DNA of 64,000 nucleotides, from positions 2,175,428 through 2,239,427 of the forward strand of contig NW_017962913.1 of the NCBI RefSeq assembly GCF_001661345.1, in the 5' to 3' direction. This document shows, in pieces, positions 19,699 to 29,719 of the stretch; the first letter of the stretch is position 1, and each line of letters begins with the position of its first letter. A program made the translations under genes and the position numbers. The stretch is from Ascoidea rubescens DSM 1968. Taxonomy: Eukaryota > Ascomycota > Saccharomycetes > Ascoideales > Ascoideaceae. Below the pieces are notes generated by a model that saw nothing but the letters and a program-made list of their open reading frames with translations, was not told the DNA's origin and made no database searches.

Positions 19699-20328
19699 AT
19701 GAACCTTCTGTCAAAGGTCGTCACATATCTTTTACATCTCTCATTTTTTTAATTCTTAACCATTAATATATCATATCATATATTATATTATATTATATTT
19801 TATTGTATTGTATTGTATTATATTATATTTCACAAACCTTTCCTCTGTAATCCTCCCATCTCATGTTGGCCTCTTTCTTTTCGCTCAATTTTAGGACAAA
19901 GTTAAAATCTAAAACACGCTTTCAAAGCTGAGCTAAACCTTTTATCAACAAAATATTCTCATGTTTCCTTCAAAATGGAAAAAAATGAGACAGAATGTTG
20001 GTTTGAGTTGAGGTTATCATCAACAATAGCTGTTTATTGCAGTTTCTCAACAATAGCTTTACAAAACAAGAAGCTCAAATTCCAATTTAAGCCTCCCAAC
20101 GATCCCAAAGTTAAGATATCTAATATAAATCAAGAAATTCGCACAAACTCTAGTTTTTAGTGAAAAAAAAACTAAAAAAACTAGAAAAACCTTTACTAAA
20201 TCACACAAATTGTTCACCTTCTTTTAGTGGATAAGTTTCGTTAGTATTGCAGTATATATAATGATAAATTGCTTTCATTCTTATTCCTGATTCCCATCAT
20301 AGCAAAACTTATTGTTCCACTGACAAAA
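19699..20328. other. Intergenic region between the paired GPI genes
   Basis: 630 bp. It holds a TATCA/TATTA/TATTG 5-bp microsatellite (about 19769-19832) and a TATATATA box (20253-20260). The short open frame 19975-20160 has no support. Confidence 0.6.
20253..20260 (+). promoter_or_regulatory. TATA box that decides the start of GPI copy 2
   Basis: TATATATA lies 69-76 bp before the ATG at 20329 but under 20 bp before the upstream in-frame ATG at 20269. Transcription from it would usually begin after 20269, favouring the 20329 start. Confidence 0.5.
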
Positions 20329-21036
20329 ATGCAAAGATTCCTTATCAACGTATTATCCCTTTTGCCAATAATATTAGTGGTCAAAGCTGATTTGTTATTC
20401 AGGAGAAACGAGAACATTACATACGATGAAGAGCTAGAGGAAAGATGCTCCAATGAACCTAGCTGCATCAAAAGCTATCAAATCCAATATGACCAATGCG
20501 CTACAGACGACGATACTGAACTTGGCGAGCAACAGGTGCTAGATTGTTTATGTGATTTGTCTGATTCTGAATTTTGGAACGATCTTCTCAAATGTGGTCA
20601 ATGTTCTAGCCCTGAAATCTCTGATCTGGATATCAAATTCTTAAAAGATTACTACTGTTCTGGTGACTTATCAGCTTACTACAGTATCTATTCTGACCAA
20701 GTTGGCAATGATCAAAGTTATGGTTCTGCTACTCTTGATTCTGAAGCTTCTTCAACAATAGGTTTGGAATCACTTTTAACCTCGTCAGATCCAACTCCAA
20801 CTGGTTCTTTAACATCATCAGCTTCAGATTCTGAAACTGAAATCAGCTCAGAATCCTCAACTATTTCTTCTGATTCTTCTGATTCTTTAGATTCTTTAGA
20901 TTCCTCTGACTCTTCTTCTGATTCTTCTTCTACTGGATCTGCTTCAAGTTCTAATTTTGCTGGAAATGTCGCTCCCTCTGTTAAAGTTGCTGTGTCATCT
21001 TCAGTAATTGGCATTTTGTCTCTTTTATTTCTTTAA
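20329..21036 (+). CDS. GPI-anchored cell-surface protein with eight-cysteine (CFEM-like) domain, copy 2
   Basis: Paralog of the preceding gene; 235 residues from the chosen start. The start at 20329 gives a clean signal peptide (MQRFLINVLSLLPIILVVKA); the frame also has an upstream ATG at 20269, disfavoured because the TATA box is too close. The cysteine domain has spacing C-x5-C-x10-C-x15-C-L-C-x13-C-x2-C-x17-C, matching copy 1 except for one residue, with shared words such as CxKSYxIQ, CLCxLSDxExW and LKxxYC. A Ser/Asp-rich stalk and a GPI-type tail (VKVAVSSSVIGILSLLFL) follow. Divergence outside the cysteine frame is substantial, so this is an old tandem duplication, not a recent one. Role unknown; cell-surface location is inferred from the ends. 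Confidence 0.84.
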   Translation: MQRFLINVLSLLPIILVVKADLLFRRNENITYDEELEERCSNEPSCIKSYQIQYDQCATDDDTELGEQQVLDCLCDLSDSEFWNDLLKCGQCSSPEISDLDIKFLKDYYCSGDLSAYYSIYSDQVGNDQSYGSATLDSEASSTIGLESLLTSSDPTPTGSLTSSASDSETEISSESSTISSDSSDSLDSLDSSDSSSDSSSTGSASSSNFAGNVAPSVKVAVSSSVIGILSLLFL

Positions 21037-21782
21037 TTTTGTTTAGCATTTATTAATTGACATCCGAAAAAAATCTTTTGCTTTTTACCTGTTTTTTTTG
21101 ATTCTATGTTTGATTCTATAATGTTCGTTTCTATAATGTTTGTTTCTATAATGTTTGTTCTTTTTTGCTTAATTATTCGTATAACAGATTAATCAATGGG
21201 TATAAAGCCCTGCTTTTATTTCTTAAAATCAACCAAATTCAACTCTAGACAAGAAATATTCAATGAAAACTCATCACAATATGATTTTCGCCATAAACAT
21301 AAACAACCATTTATTTTCACTTAAACATGAGACTCTGAAACATTGGTCAAGTTTCCTAATCCAGAACTTCAGAATAAAACCTTTGCTAAATATAAACTAT
21401 ATCCTGAATAAACAGTTCTAGAATAGTTCAAGCATAGTTCGAGGTTTGCTGATAACTCTGTAAAAAAACCATTCACTGAATTAAACTGAAATGGAAGCAA
21501 TAAAGAAACCCATCCTATACCATCGCAAACATAGCAAATTGCAAAGAAACACCAGCTACTACTGTGTTGTTTGGTATGTGGCATATACTAGCTGTGGACA
21601 AGCTCTGGTGGTGGTTCAACAACCAAAGTGTAGATCAAAACAGAATGCTGGGAAAAGCAGTGATGGCTTTAAAAGGTTCAGCAACGTTTCAACCAAACTC
21701 CTTCTGTAAAGATCTTTATCAAGCTCCAGAAAGCTAAGAATAACATGCCAGTTTCAACCTCTTCAGCCAAACAACCACCAAC
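21037..21782. other. Intergenic region, GPI copy 2 to BMT gene
   Basis: Contains a TTCTATAATGTT-type tandem of about three 17-bp units (about 21105-21160). Short open frames (21369-21584 -, 21491-21709 +) show no motif. Confidence 0.55.
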
Positions 21783-23738
21783 ATGAAGTACTTACCTACC
21801 ACGAAGAACCACTACAACAACCAACCTCGTTGTCTCACCAAGTACTGTTCGGCTGTGGGCCTGTACTTAAAGCTATTCAGAATCAAGCATCGACGACTTA
21901 TCAACTACTTGTTGGTTCTGTTTTTGTTCTTGACGTTGTTTCTCCAGCTCAAGTTGTTTCTCAACGAATACAACAGAATAAGCTCACACGACTCGAACAA
22001 AACCAACACTCCCAGAGATAAGAGCTCTCCAATCTCAAAATTGGCTAGAAACTCGCAGTACAGACAGACTCAGTTAATAGGTTTTGCTCAACCATACCTC
22101 TTCAACAGCGAATTCAACAAAAACAACAATGAGCTAGATGCCAAAGTCTACAATAATCTCAAAGAGATTTCAACATTTAACAATACTATCCAGGTTGCTA
22201 AAACAATACTTACGTTATCTCCTAGTTTAAAGACCTATCGAAACCAATTGATCAAATACTATCCATCGTTTACTAAAGCCTTTGATGATAAGCCATTGAA
22301 TTCAGAAGCTGAGATCATCTCAAAAAACTGGTATGAATTCAATGGTGGTTCAATCTTTCTAAGTATTCTCAATTGCCATTTCATGGTCAGCAGAATAAAT
22401 TACTCCAAAAGCTCGAAGAAAAATCTTCCATTTATCAGTTTTTTGGGATTTAAATTGATCGATAGAAACTTCAATGAAATCAGAGAAAACTTCAAATTCA
22501 AATATGGTCCAAATTCACATCAAATCAGTAATATGATCAATTTCCCATCAATCCATCCCATTCCAAATACATATTTCAGTATTGATCAGCAACAGCAACA
22601 GCAACATGGTTCATATGGACCACAAGATTTGAAGATCATAATCAAAGAGAGCTATTACGAATTTTACTACAATGGAGAAAAGATCAGAACAATTAAATAT
22701 GAAGAGCCATTAATCATATTCAACATGAAAACTGATGAGAGTTTTTCATTCAACAATATGATTCATGGTTATTTGCCATTTCAAAATAAAAAAATTGTAT
22801 TTACTATAGTCGACAACAAACTAAGAAAACAATCAGGAAAAACCTGGTCTCCCTTTTTTGATAGTGCATTTAAAAATGTCATTACGATCAATGTTAATGA
22901 TCCCCAAATTATTCATGAATTCGAGAATCAAAGAGGCTCGCTCAATGATATCAAATTTGATTTTAAATTCACAAATGGATACATAAATTTCGTGTACTCG
23001 TTAAATCCCCTAAGAATATTGAAATGTAATTTGGATACAGGAAATTGTGGCTTCATTCACCAATCAATTGATTCAGCACATTTGGATAATTATTCCAACC
23101 AAAATAGAGAAATTGAAAGTGGAACATCTCTAGTTGAACTAAAAGTACCAAAAAAGGCTTTTACTCACTTGGAACTTGATATGAGAAAAATCGAGCAGAA
23201 TTTAAATAAATACACCATTTGGGTTGGGTTTTCCAAAACTCACCTTTATGATTGTGGCTGTTCATCGCAAACTTACAGACCATCATTAACAGTTTTGTTT
23301 AAAGAAAGAGGAACTTCCAATTACAAAACTGAGCTATTCTCAAGCAGCATCGATTTCAATTTGAATGTAGCTTCTTGGGATGCCACTAGTAACCAATCCT
23401 GCGAGGGTCCTTTTAATCTGTTGGTTCCAAACAGCATATCCTATTGGGATGCCAAAGAGGATATAAATGCCAATGGTGAATATGAGTATGAGGATTACAT
23501 GGCAGTTGCAATCTCTGAAGCAGACTCAAACAACATTGTTGTCCATCTCAAAGGAATTTTGAAATACTTATTACAACTTCCATTCTTTCAAAAGGAAGAC
23601 ACTCTCTTACACACGAAACTTGATAGCTCATTGCTAATGGACTTTTCTCTTCGCGAGTCAGCCAAATACTGTGAGGAATATGGAAGAAACAATGGAGGAA
23701 GAATACCCTCGACCACCAAAAGAAAGAGTGACATATAA
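21783..23738 (+). CDS. Putative beta-1,2-mannosyltransferase (BMT family)
   Basis: Type II Golgi-type membrane protein of 651 residues. A short basic cytosolic N-terminus is followed by one membrane segment (about residues 37-61, RRLINYLLVLFLFLTLFLQL) and a long lumenal domain. I assign it to the BMT/DUF3589 family, which adds beta-1,2-mannose to wall mannan and phospholipomannan in Candida and Komagataella, from the overall layout and segments NWYEFNGGSIFL, NCHFMVSRINYSK, YTIWVGFSKTHLYDCGCSSQ, TYRPSLTVL and SCEGPFNLLVPNSISYWD. The match is from memory of the family and not from an alignment. S. cerevisiae lacks this family. It sits next to two GPI-anchored surface proteins. It uses CTG codons in the N-terminal region, including inside the membrane segment, which is compatible with Leu. 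Confidence 0.78.
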   Translation: MKYLPTTKNHYNNQPRCLTKYCSAVGLYLKLFRIKHRRLINYLLVLFLFLTLFLQLKLFLNEYNRISSHDSNKTNTPRDKSSPISKLARNSQYRQTQLIGFAQPYLFNSEFNKNNNELDAKVYNNLKEISTFNNTIQVAKTILTLSPSLKTYRNQLIKYYPSFTKAFDDKPLNSEAEIISKNWYEFNGGSIFLSILNCHFMVSRINYSKSSKKNLPFISFLGFKLIDRNFNEIRENFKFKYGPNSHQISNMINFPSIHPIPNTYFSIDQQQQQQHGSYGPQDLKIIIKESYYEFYYNGEKIRTIKYEEPLIIFNMKTDESFSFNNMIHGYLPFQNKKIVFTIVDNKLRKQSGKTWSPFFDSAFKNVITINVNDPQIIHEFENQRGSLNDIKFDFKFTNGYINFVYSLNPLRILKCNLDTGNCGFIHQSIDSAHLDNYSNQNREIESGTSLVELKVPKKAFTHLELDMRKIEQNLNKYTIWVGFSKTHLYDCGCSSQTYRPSLTVLFKERGTSNYKTELFSSSIDFNLNVASWDATSNQSCEGPFNLLVPNSISYWDAKEDINANGEYEYEDYMAVAISEADSNNIVVHLKGILKYLLQLPFFQKEDTLLHTKLDSSLLMDFSLRESAKYCEEYGRNNGGRIPSTTKRKSDI

Positions 23739-26700
23739 ATATTCTTATGTAGCTGTATCTATATATGTGAAGCAACATAGCGAAAGCAGGCCAATTGGAA
23801 CAGCTCAACAAAAGCATCACTCGAGTCTATTTCTCTGGTTGGGTGTTTTGAATAAAAGCATAGAACACACAGCTCAACATCTGTACTGGTATAGCGTGCG
23901 TTATAATTACCAAGGCATAGAAGGTATAAATAGCTGATGGAGTCACTTTGGCTCCAATTTCCAGCATTAATCTCAAACAAAAAATTTTCATGGAATTTTC
24001 ATGGAATTTTCAAAGAAACAACAAAAACACAGCTGTTTGGAAATTATCCCCAAGCACTTTCTTGAGAACTATTATAACGAGGGCCCTTTCATCGTCGAGT
24101 CTCTTTTTATTCAAATAACTTGAGGGTATAGGAGGTTGGTGGAAATATATTAATAGGAGGCGGAAGGAATTTAGAACTCAGATACTGTTTCTTTGTTCGA
24201 TCATCAGAGTTTTGTTATACAATAACTGTTTTGATTTCATTTCTATATATACTGTGTTTTATTTGAATATCAGTGACATTCTGCAAACAAAACCGTCAAA
24301 GCTATCGTTTTATCCCCTGTTATTGACTCCAAACTGGCACTACTGACGTGTTGTTTGTTCAGGAACAACAACACTTTGCTGTTACTCGATTGTTTAATAA
24401 CTAGATTGGTAAAACAGATAGTAGCTAGTGTTAAGCTGCCATTTTGAGGGTTTGCTTATCATCTTAGTTATTTGGGTGTATTAAGTTGTTCTGAAATTAT
24501 GAATTCTGCTGCTTTTACAAAATGTTCAGCCGGAGTTTTATTTGATATAAGTCTCCAACAATGAATAAATGTTTTAACTAAAATTGAGAATTGATTCTTT
24601 CAAATACGTGTTTGCATGCTTTTATTTTTTAATTAGTTTTTTTTGGCTAGTTTTGCATTTCATTTCATTTCATTTTGCTTTTTGCATTGTTTTTGTCTCT
24701 TTTAATGTCCATCATCGCTAATTCTTTTATTTGTCTGTTTTTAAAATCACATTTTATTTTCTTTGCATCTTGTTTATTTTTTATATTCTTATACTTTTTT
24801 TTGGAATTTTATATAGCTTTGGCATATAATATTTGTAGTTTTAAATCTACATTATTACCTTTTTAAGCTTTACTTTAGTAGTCAGTAATTTCAAATTCTA
24901 AAGTTTATTAGTCTAAATATAATGAAATCTTTCATTAATTAACCAGTAAAAAATTTAATTTTTTTGAATTAAAATTTGAATAAAAATATTACTTCACTGA
25001 GATCCAAAAAAAATAATTAAAGAAAGTGGTTTGCTTCGAACAATACGCTTCAACTTTTTTTCAATGTTATACTCTCCTAATTGAGAACCATAATCTTTTC
25101 TTTTCAAAATTTTCGATCTTTACAACTTTGAATCTAAAATTTAAAATTTTTTTCAATTGAAATTTAATAACACATAATATATAAATATATAAATATATAA
25201 ATATATAAATATATAATTCAAAAATTAACATAAAAACAACATATCTGTATCAGCTCATTTTTCAGTATCTAAAACCATTTTTGAATTGGGTTTGATTTTA
25301 AGCCCAAAGGTTATCAATTATGTATAATCAATTTTAAGAGTTATCCATTTTAAAAAATTTGTATAATTAATTCTATCAGTTTTTTGTAATTATTTTTATT
25401 AACTATTCATTTTAAAAGCTTTTTTATGATCAGTTTTAACAGTTTTTTACGATCAGTTTTAATTATTATTCATTTTAACAGATTTTTATACTCAGTTTTA
25501 ACGTTTATTCATTTTCACGGTTTTTAATTTTGAAAATTGACATTTTTAAAAATTTGTCGTAATTTTAATAGTTTTATGTGATCAATATTAACAATTTTTT
25601 ATGATTGGGTTTAACAGTTATCAATTTTAAAAATCCTATTTGATCAAATTTAGCAGTTATTCATTTTAAAAGCTTTTTATAATTGATTTTGACAATCGGA
25701 ACTTTTAAAAATCTTGTACCATTAATTTTAACAACTATCCAATTTAACAGCTTTTTATAACCAATTTTAGCAGCTATTCATTTTAAAAATTATTCATTTT
25801 AACTGCTATTCATTCTAAAAATCTTGCATGGTCAATTTTAACAGCTTTTTTAATTAAACAATAACAGTTTTGTATGATAAATTAGAATGTTTTTATCATC
25901 ATTTTTCGGATTTAAAAATTAAAAAATTCAGCTTTTATAACTTTTTTTTTGGTTTTTCAATTATAATTCAAAATAATAAAAGCAAAATCTTTGCTAACCA
26001 TAGCTGTAATACAAAAATACCAATCAAAAAAAAAGGAAGTAGAGAATGGAAGTAAAATATGGAATTAAAACAAAATAGAATATTGAAGAATGGAAGAAAT
26101 ATTTGAAATATAAAACCATGACTTTCTAGGTTTTTTCTCTTTTTCTTTTATTAATAATAGAAAGTGATCACAAACAGCTTTATTTTTGATTTAGCAAATA
26201 TAGTAAAAAATTCAACAAAAATAATAATAAAAAATAATTAATCCTCAGAAAATGTTTGATACAGCATGTTTTTTTAACTAATTTATGAATTCTAGCAACT
26301 GTAAACGAATAAAAACTCTTCAATAGAAGAATATTAAAGACATCCCAAACCCACCCTCAAACGTTTATTTCACTAATTTATAGAAATTGTTTTGATTTTA
26401 CTGTATTTGAGAAAACATCGATATTATTTTATTGCTTTTGAACTGATTTAACTGGAGACAAAGCAAACAAAACTGTTGAATTTATGTTTCTATTATTACC
26501 CAATCTCTTTGGCTGATATTCCAACTAGTTTAAACAATTAAGCAGAATCCGTTAATATTTATATTGTCTAGAAAAATAGCATATATCTGGATATTTCTTT
26601 ATCAACTTTTTTCAAGCCACCAAATCTTTTTCTTTAATCAGCTTAAAACTTTCTTTTACACGAAAATTAAAAATAACCAGAGAAGAGGATCTACATATTA

Positions 26701-26813
26701 TTTGAAGACATTATGCATGTATGCGCATTTGCGCATTGACATGCATTAAAAATTTATATTTCTTTATATTTTTATATTTTATGTGGGTTTTGATACCATT
26801 ACATTTATCATGT
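23739..26813. other. 3-kb AT-rich gene desert between BMT and ARO8 genes
   Basis: Longest gene-free stretch of the window. Small open frames here are Phe/Ile/Lys-rich and have no motif. It contains a CATTT pentamer run (about 24655-24674), an AAATATAT tandem (about 25180-25216), a degenerate 39-bp tandem array (about 25327-25876), and T-rich patches including an 11-bp match to the S. cerevisiae ARS consensus (26770-26780), which is not diagnostic outside that clade. Gene desert plus array makes it a candidate origin or centromere region, as inference only. Confidence 0.6.
25327..25876. repeat. Degenerate 39-bp tandem repeat array
   Basis: About 14 imperfect units of the form ATCAATTTTAACAGTTATTC then ATTTTAAAAGCTTTTTATA. 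Five consecutive units beginning at 25604, 25643, 25682, 25721 and 25760 keep an exact 39-bp spacing; further 39-bp units begin at 25327 and 25452, and some units are truncated or expanded. Stops occur in every frame of the consensus read on either strand that I tried, so it is not a coding repeat. Confidence 0.8.
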
Positions 26814-28205
26814 CTAACTAGATAACTCGTTTTTAAGGTCGATCAATGTTTTGGCTAATCTCTCAGCAGCTTTGTTCATGTCCTCCACAGTAGCAGAGGC
26901 ATATGTAGCTCTGAAACCAGCAGTTTTCAATTTTTCTGATGGTGGGACAATAAACCACCCACCTTTAGCTAGAATTACATTATTATCAATTGTTTTTTCG
27001 TAAACTTTCTCTTCAAAGATAGATGCCCATTGTTCTTCGGAAAAGTCCTTGCTTGGTTTGGGAAACTTTTCAATATCAATTTTTATCCACAAAAACATTC
27101 CACTGGCTGGACAATTCCACGAACATAAGTCCTTTGGCAAATACTTCTCAAAGGATTTCATTAAGGAATCTCTTCGGGAAGTGTATAATAGTCTTATTTT
27201 TTCTAGCCATTTAAGGTAGCCTAAGTCGCCCCATTTTGTTAGTATTGTGTAAATAATTAGCTGGGAAATACCTGAAGCAGTTTGTATGTTCACTTCATTT
27301 TGTCTTAAAATTCGTTCAACGAATATTTCATTTGCTGTGACCCAACTAGTTCTTGAGCCCGGTAACATGACTTTTGAAAATGAATCTAGTCTAACAACTC
27401 TTCCATCGGTATCAAGACTTAATAGACTTGGAACCAAATTTTTTGTAAAGTTTTCCGAAGTAAACTCGCCTTTGACTGGGCTTCCTAATTGCAAAAAATA
27501 ATAAGGTTCATCTTCAACTATTAGGATATCGTGTTTTTGACAAACTCGGTAAAATTGTTTTCTTCTCTCTAGAGACATTGTAATACCAGTTGGATTTTGG
27601 CCTGTTGGCATTGTATATATTAGTTTAGGTTTAGGAATTGATTTTGAAGAAAGGTGCCAATTAGTCAACAAATTATCTAGTTTTTCAGCAACGATGCCAC
27701 CAGAATCAAGAGCCACTGGCACAACATTTAATTTAAATGGAATAGCTGTCTCCAAAGCCGTTGGGTAAGTTTGTTCTTCTATTAAAATTGTATCATTTTG
27801 ATTGCAAATAGTTCGTAGGACAGCATCTAGAGATTGAGTTGAGCCAGCAGTGATGATAGTATCCCAATTTTTATAAGGAGGATTGTGAATTGAAGCAGTG
27901 TGTGTTTTGACCCATTTACTTAGGTAAGTTGAGCCAATTGATGGACCATATTGTAATGATTCGTATAGTGAAGTGTTTGGTAGTTCACCCAAGGCAACAG
28001 ATTCAAAATTTGTGAAATTTGATTCAACAGTTGGATAATCAATTGAGATATTGTTACATGGGAAAACAGATTGATGAGGTAAACCCCCACCTAGTGAGAC
28101 TACGCCAGGTTTTCGTAAATGAACATGTAATTTTTTCAAAGCAGAGGGGTTTCTTAATTTTGCCTCATCTGATAAGAAATTAGTCCAGTTCTGAGGTTTT
28201 TTCAT
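26814..28205 (-). CDS. ARO8: Aromatic amino-acid aminotransferase (Aro8-type, PLP-dependent)
   Basis: Class I/II aminotransferase converting Phe, Tyr, Trp and alpha-aminoadipate to and from their keto acids. The 463-residue product has FLSDEAKLRNPSALK and VVSLGGGLPHQSVFP at the N-terminus, TAGSTQSLDAVLR, LIYTMPTGQNPTGITMSLERR, LIVEDEPYYFLQ and the PLP lysine in RLDSFSKVMLPGSRTSWV (about residue 275), then FRATYASAT at the end, all in the Aro8/KAT-II order. The frame opens 13 codons upstream (28244) with a hydrophobic leader; the ATG at 28205 (MKKPQNWTNFLSDE) matches family length and is preferred. A TGAGTCA Gcn4-type site lies 174 bp upstream of the start codon, fitting general amino-acid control of ARO8 in S. 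cerevisiae. Confidence 0.9.
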   Translation of the reverse strand: MKKPQNWTNFLSDEAKLRNPSALKKLHVHLRKPGVVSLGGGLPHQSVFPCNNISIDYPTVESNFTNFESVALGELPNTSLYESLQYGPSIGSTYLSKWVKTHTASIHNPPYKNWDTIITAGSTQSLDAVLRTICNQNDTILIEEQTYPTALETAIPFKLNVVPVALDSGGIVAEKLDNLLTNWHLSSKSIPKPKLIYTMPTGQNPTGITMSLERRKQFYRVCQKHDILIVEDEPYYFLQLGSPVKGEFTSENFTKNLVPSLLSLDTDGRVVRLDSFSKVMLPGSRTSWVTANEIFVERILRQNEVNIQTASGISQLIIYTILTKWGDLGYLKWLEKIRLLYTSRRDSLMKSFEKYLPKDLCSWNCPASGMFLWIKIDIEKFPKPSKDFSEEQWASIFEEKVYEKTIDNNVILAKGGWFIVPPSEKLKTAGFRATYASATVEDMNKAAERLAKTLIDLKNELSS

Positions 28206-28850
28206 TATTAGTAAGTAAACAAAAAAGTGATAGTTAATGTACAAGATTAATGGATGAAATTACTAAGGGGAGCTATTCTTTATATATAACAAAATAAAAG
28301 TTGGAAACATTTTACAATAAGAAAGTTTAAAACGATATTAGTAAAACATTGAAGAAATTAAGCAAGTAGATAAGAGAATGAGTCAGATTCAAGATACGAG
28401 CAATAAAAACCATAGATTTCGACTTTTGATAGTGAAATTAATTTGGTTTGACCAATGGGAGCCCAGCACAAAGTTATCACCAAATAGGAAGTGCCTACGA
28501 TGTTTAACTTATTAAAACCAAATACAGTTTGTGATTATTAAGCTAAAGGGAACTTGAAGAAACTTTCGGGAAATAGAAAAATGATTATTTAATGTGGATT
28601 AAAAATGAAGTAATGAAGTTAGGTTTTGTTTACTATGCATTCAATTTGCATTTTACTTGTATTTCATTTGGACTGCCTACATTAAATAGGGTTGAACTTG
28701 TACTATGAATAAATAGTGTGGATTAAACGAGACTTTCTGGAAAATATATACCCACTGTGAAATGTGAAATGTGAAATGTGAAATATATAATTTGTAATTT
28801 ATAGATAATAATATAAAAACCTATGAATTTATGAATACATCGGTAATGAT
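28206..28850. other. Intergenic region, ARO8 promoter and glutaredoxin 3' flank
   Basis: Holds TGAGTCA (28379-28385), a CCAAT box (28452-28456), and a GTGAAAT 8-bp tandem of about four units (about 28754-28783). No gene seen. Confidence 0.6.
28379..28385. promoter_or_regulatory. Gcn4-type site upstream of ARO8
   Basis: Perfect palindromic-type TGAGTCA, 174 bp upstream of the ARO8 ATG. Known family regulation (Gcn4 control of aromatic aminotransferase genes) supports the assignment. Confidence 0.5.
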
Positions 28851-29162
28851 CTATAATTTTAAAACTCTTTCCAACTTTCCACTTGATTTCAACAGTTGCA
28901 AATCAGAGTTACCACCGATGTGTTTACCATCAATGAAAATATTTGGAACAGTAGATTGGTTGGTGATTTCCTTTAAAGCACTTTGAATCTCGCTACCATC
29001 GCTGATTTTGTTCAATTGCAATACATAAGGTTTTTGTTTCAAATCGTCAAAGGTCTGTAGAGTAGCCTGGCAGTATGGACAGTATGTCTTTGAGGCAATA
29101 AAAATGTGATTTGAGTTGATGAGATTTTGGACTTTGGTCAAGACTTCTTTGGAGAAAGACAT
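28851..29162 (-). CDS. Dithiol glutaredoxin (CPYC)
   Basis: Glutathione-dependent disulfide oxidoreductase of the Grx1/Grx2 type. From the chosen ATG the product is 103 residues, normal for cytosolic dithiol glutaredoxins: FIASKTYCPYCQATLQTF (active site CPYC), the TVPNIFIDGKHIGGNSDL block (cis-Pro and GSH-binding GG) and the C-terminal KLERVLKL. The frame is open upstream; starting at the ATG at 29249 would add a hydrophobic N-terminus (DVAVALFTIILLFYFF) that could be a membrane anchor or leader like the long form of Grx2 or Grx6/7. A minus-strand TATAAAAC (29264-29257) is only 8 bp from that ATG, favouring the 29162 start. Dual starts remain possible. Divergent from SPT2; CRE/Yap-like sites lie in between. 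Confidence 0.92.
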   Translation of the reverse strand: MSFSKEVLTKVQNLINSNHIFIASKTYCPYCQATLQTFDDLKQKPYVLQLNKISDGSEIQSALKEITNQSTVPNIFIDGKHIGGNSDLQLLKSSGKLERVLKL

Positions 29163-29719
29163 TTTGGAACTGCTGGTATACCTGCTGTTGATTGCACTAA
29201 AGAAATAAAAGAGAAGGATGATTGTGAAGAGAGCCACTGCAACGTCCATGCCTCTTGTTTTATACCGGATTTTGAATCGCAAAGTGCTGGCGAATGAGCA
29301 CTCATTTCCAGCTGCTTGGAGAGAAAACAGAACCACAGCTGTGGATCGCCGACTAAAGCAGCTGAGGCCGGATGTTGTGTGGCAGGTCGTTTGGTGCTCG
29401 GTTCGAGATGTTCACGTCCGTCTAGTTTTCGACGTCACAACCTTCCGTCACCGCATTACGTCAAACGTAAGTTCGGCTGCTGTACGCGTGTGCGTGCATG
29501 AATCTACAGCTATGCCCGCGCACGAGCGAGCAACGGATTTGCGGTGTATGGATTTTCCAGCCGTGAATCATGAGCACAATTGTTTTATTGTTTTAGCCTG
29601 CTTTGATGGATTATTTATTGGGTGCCTGTTTATTTGTAAGTATTCTCTTTAGCTGCACCAGATACCTCTGCTCTATCCATCTATATTACCAAACCACACC
29701 AGCGTAAATCCAGAAGAAA
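29163..29719. promoter_or_regulatory. Divergent glutaredoxin/SPT2 promoter, GC-rich islet
   Basis: 557 bp containing a GC-rich patch (29341-29400 is 60% G+C by hand count), TTACGTCA (29456-29463) and GACGTCAC (29430-29437) CRE/Yap-like sites, and a minus-strand TATA (29257-29264). An open frame across 29218-29652 (+) is judged chance: no motif and it overlaps the promoter. Confidence 0.6.
29456..29463. promoter_or_regulatory. CRE/Yap-like site TTACGTCA
   Basis: TTACGTCA is a bZIP (Yap/Sko1/ATF) target form; a second related site, GACGTCAC, lies 19 bp away. Oxidative-stress control of glutaredoxins by Yap factors is known in yeast; its application here is inference. Confidence 0.4.

Noticed and set aside
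26770-26780. Match to S. cerevisiae ARS consensus
   Set aside because: An 11-bp T-rich consensus is expected by chance in AT-rich DNA and is not conserved outside the Saccharomyces clade.
29395-29412. GGTTCGAGATG resembling a tRNA B box
   Set aside because: No matching A box, anticodon arm or acceptor stem around it; the last CC of the B box is missing. No tRNA gene was seen in the window.
29218-29652. 144-residue frame in the glutaredoxin/SPT2 promoter
   Set aside because: Same reason: GC-rich stop-poor promoter, overlaps antisense glutaredoxin start, no motif.
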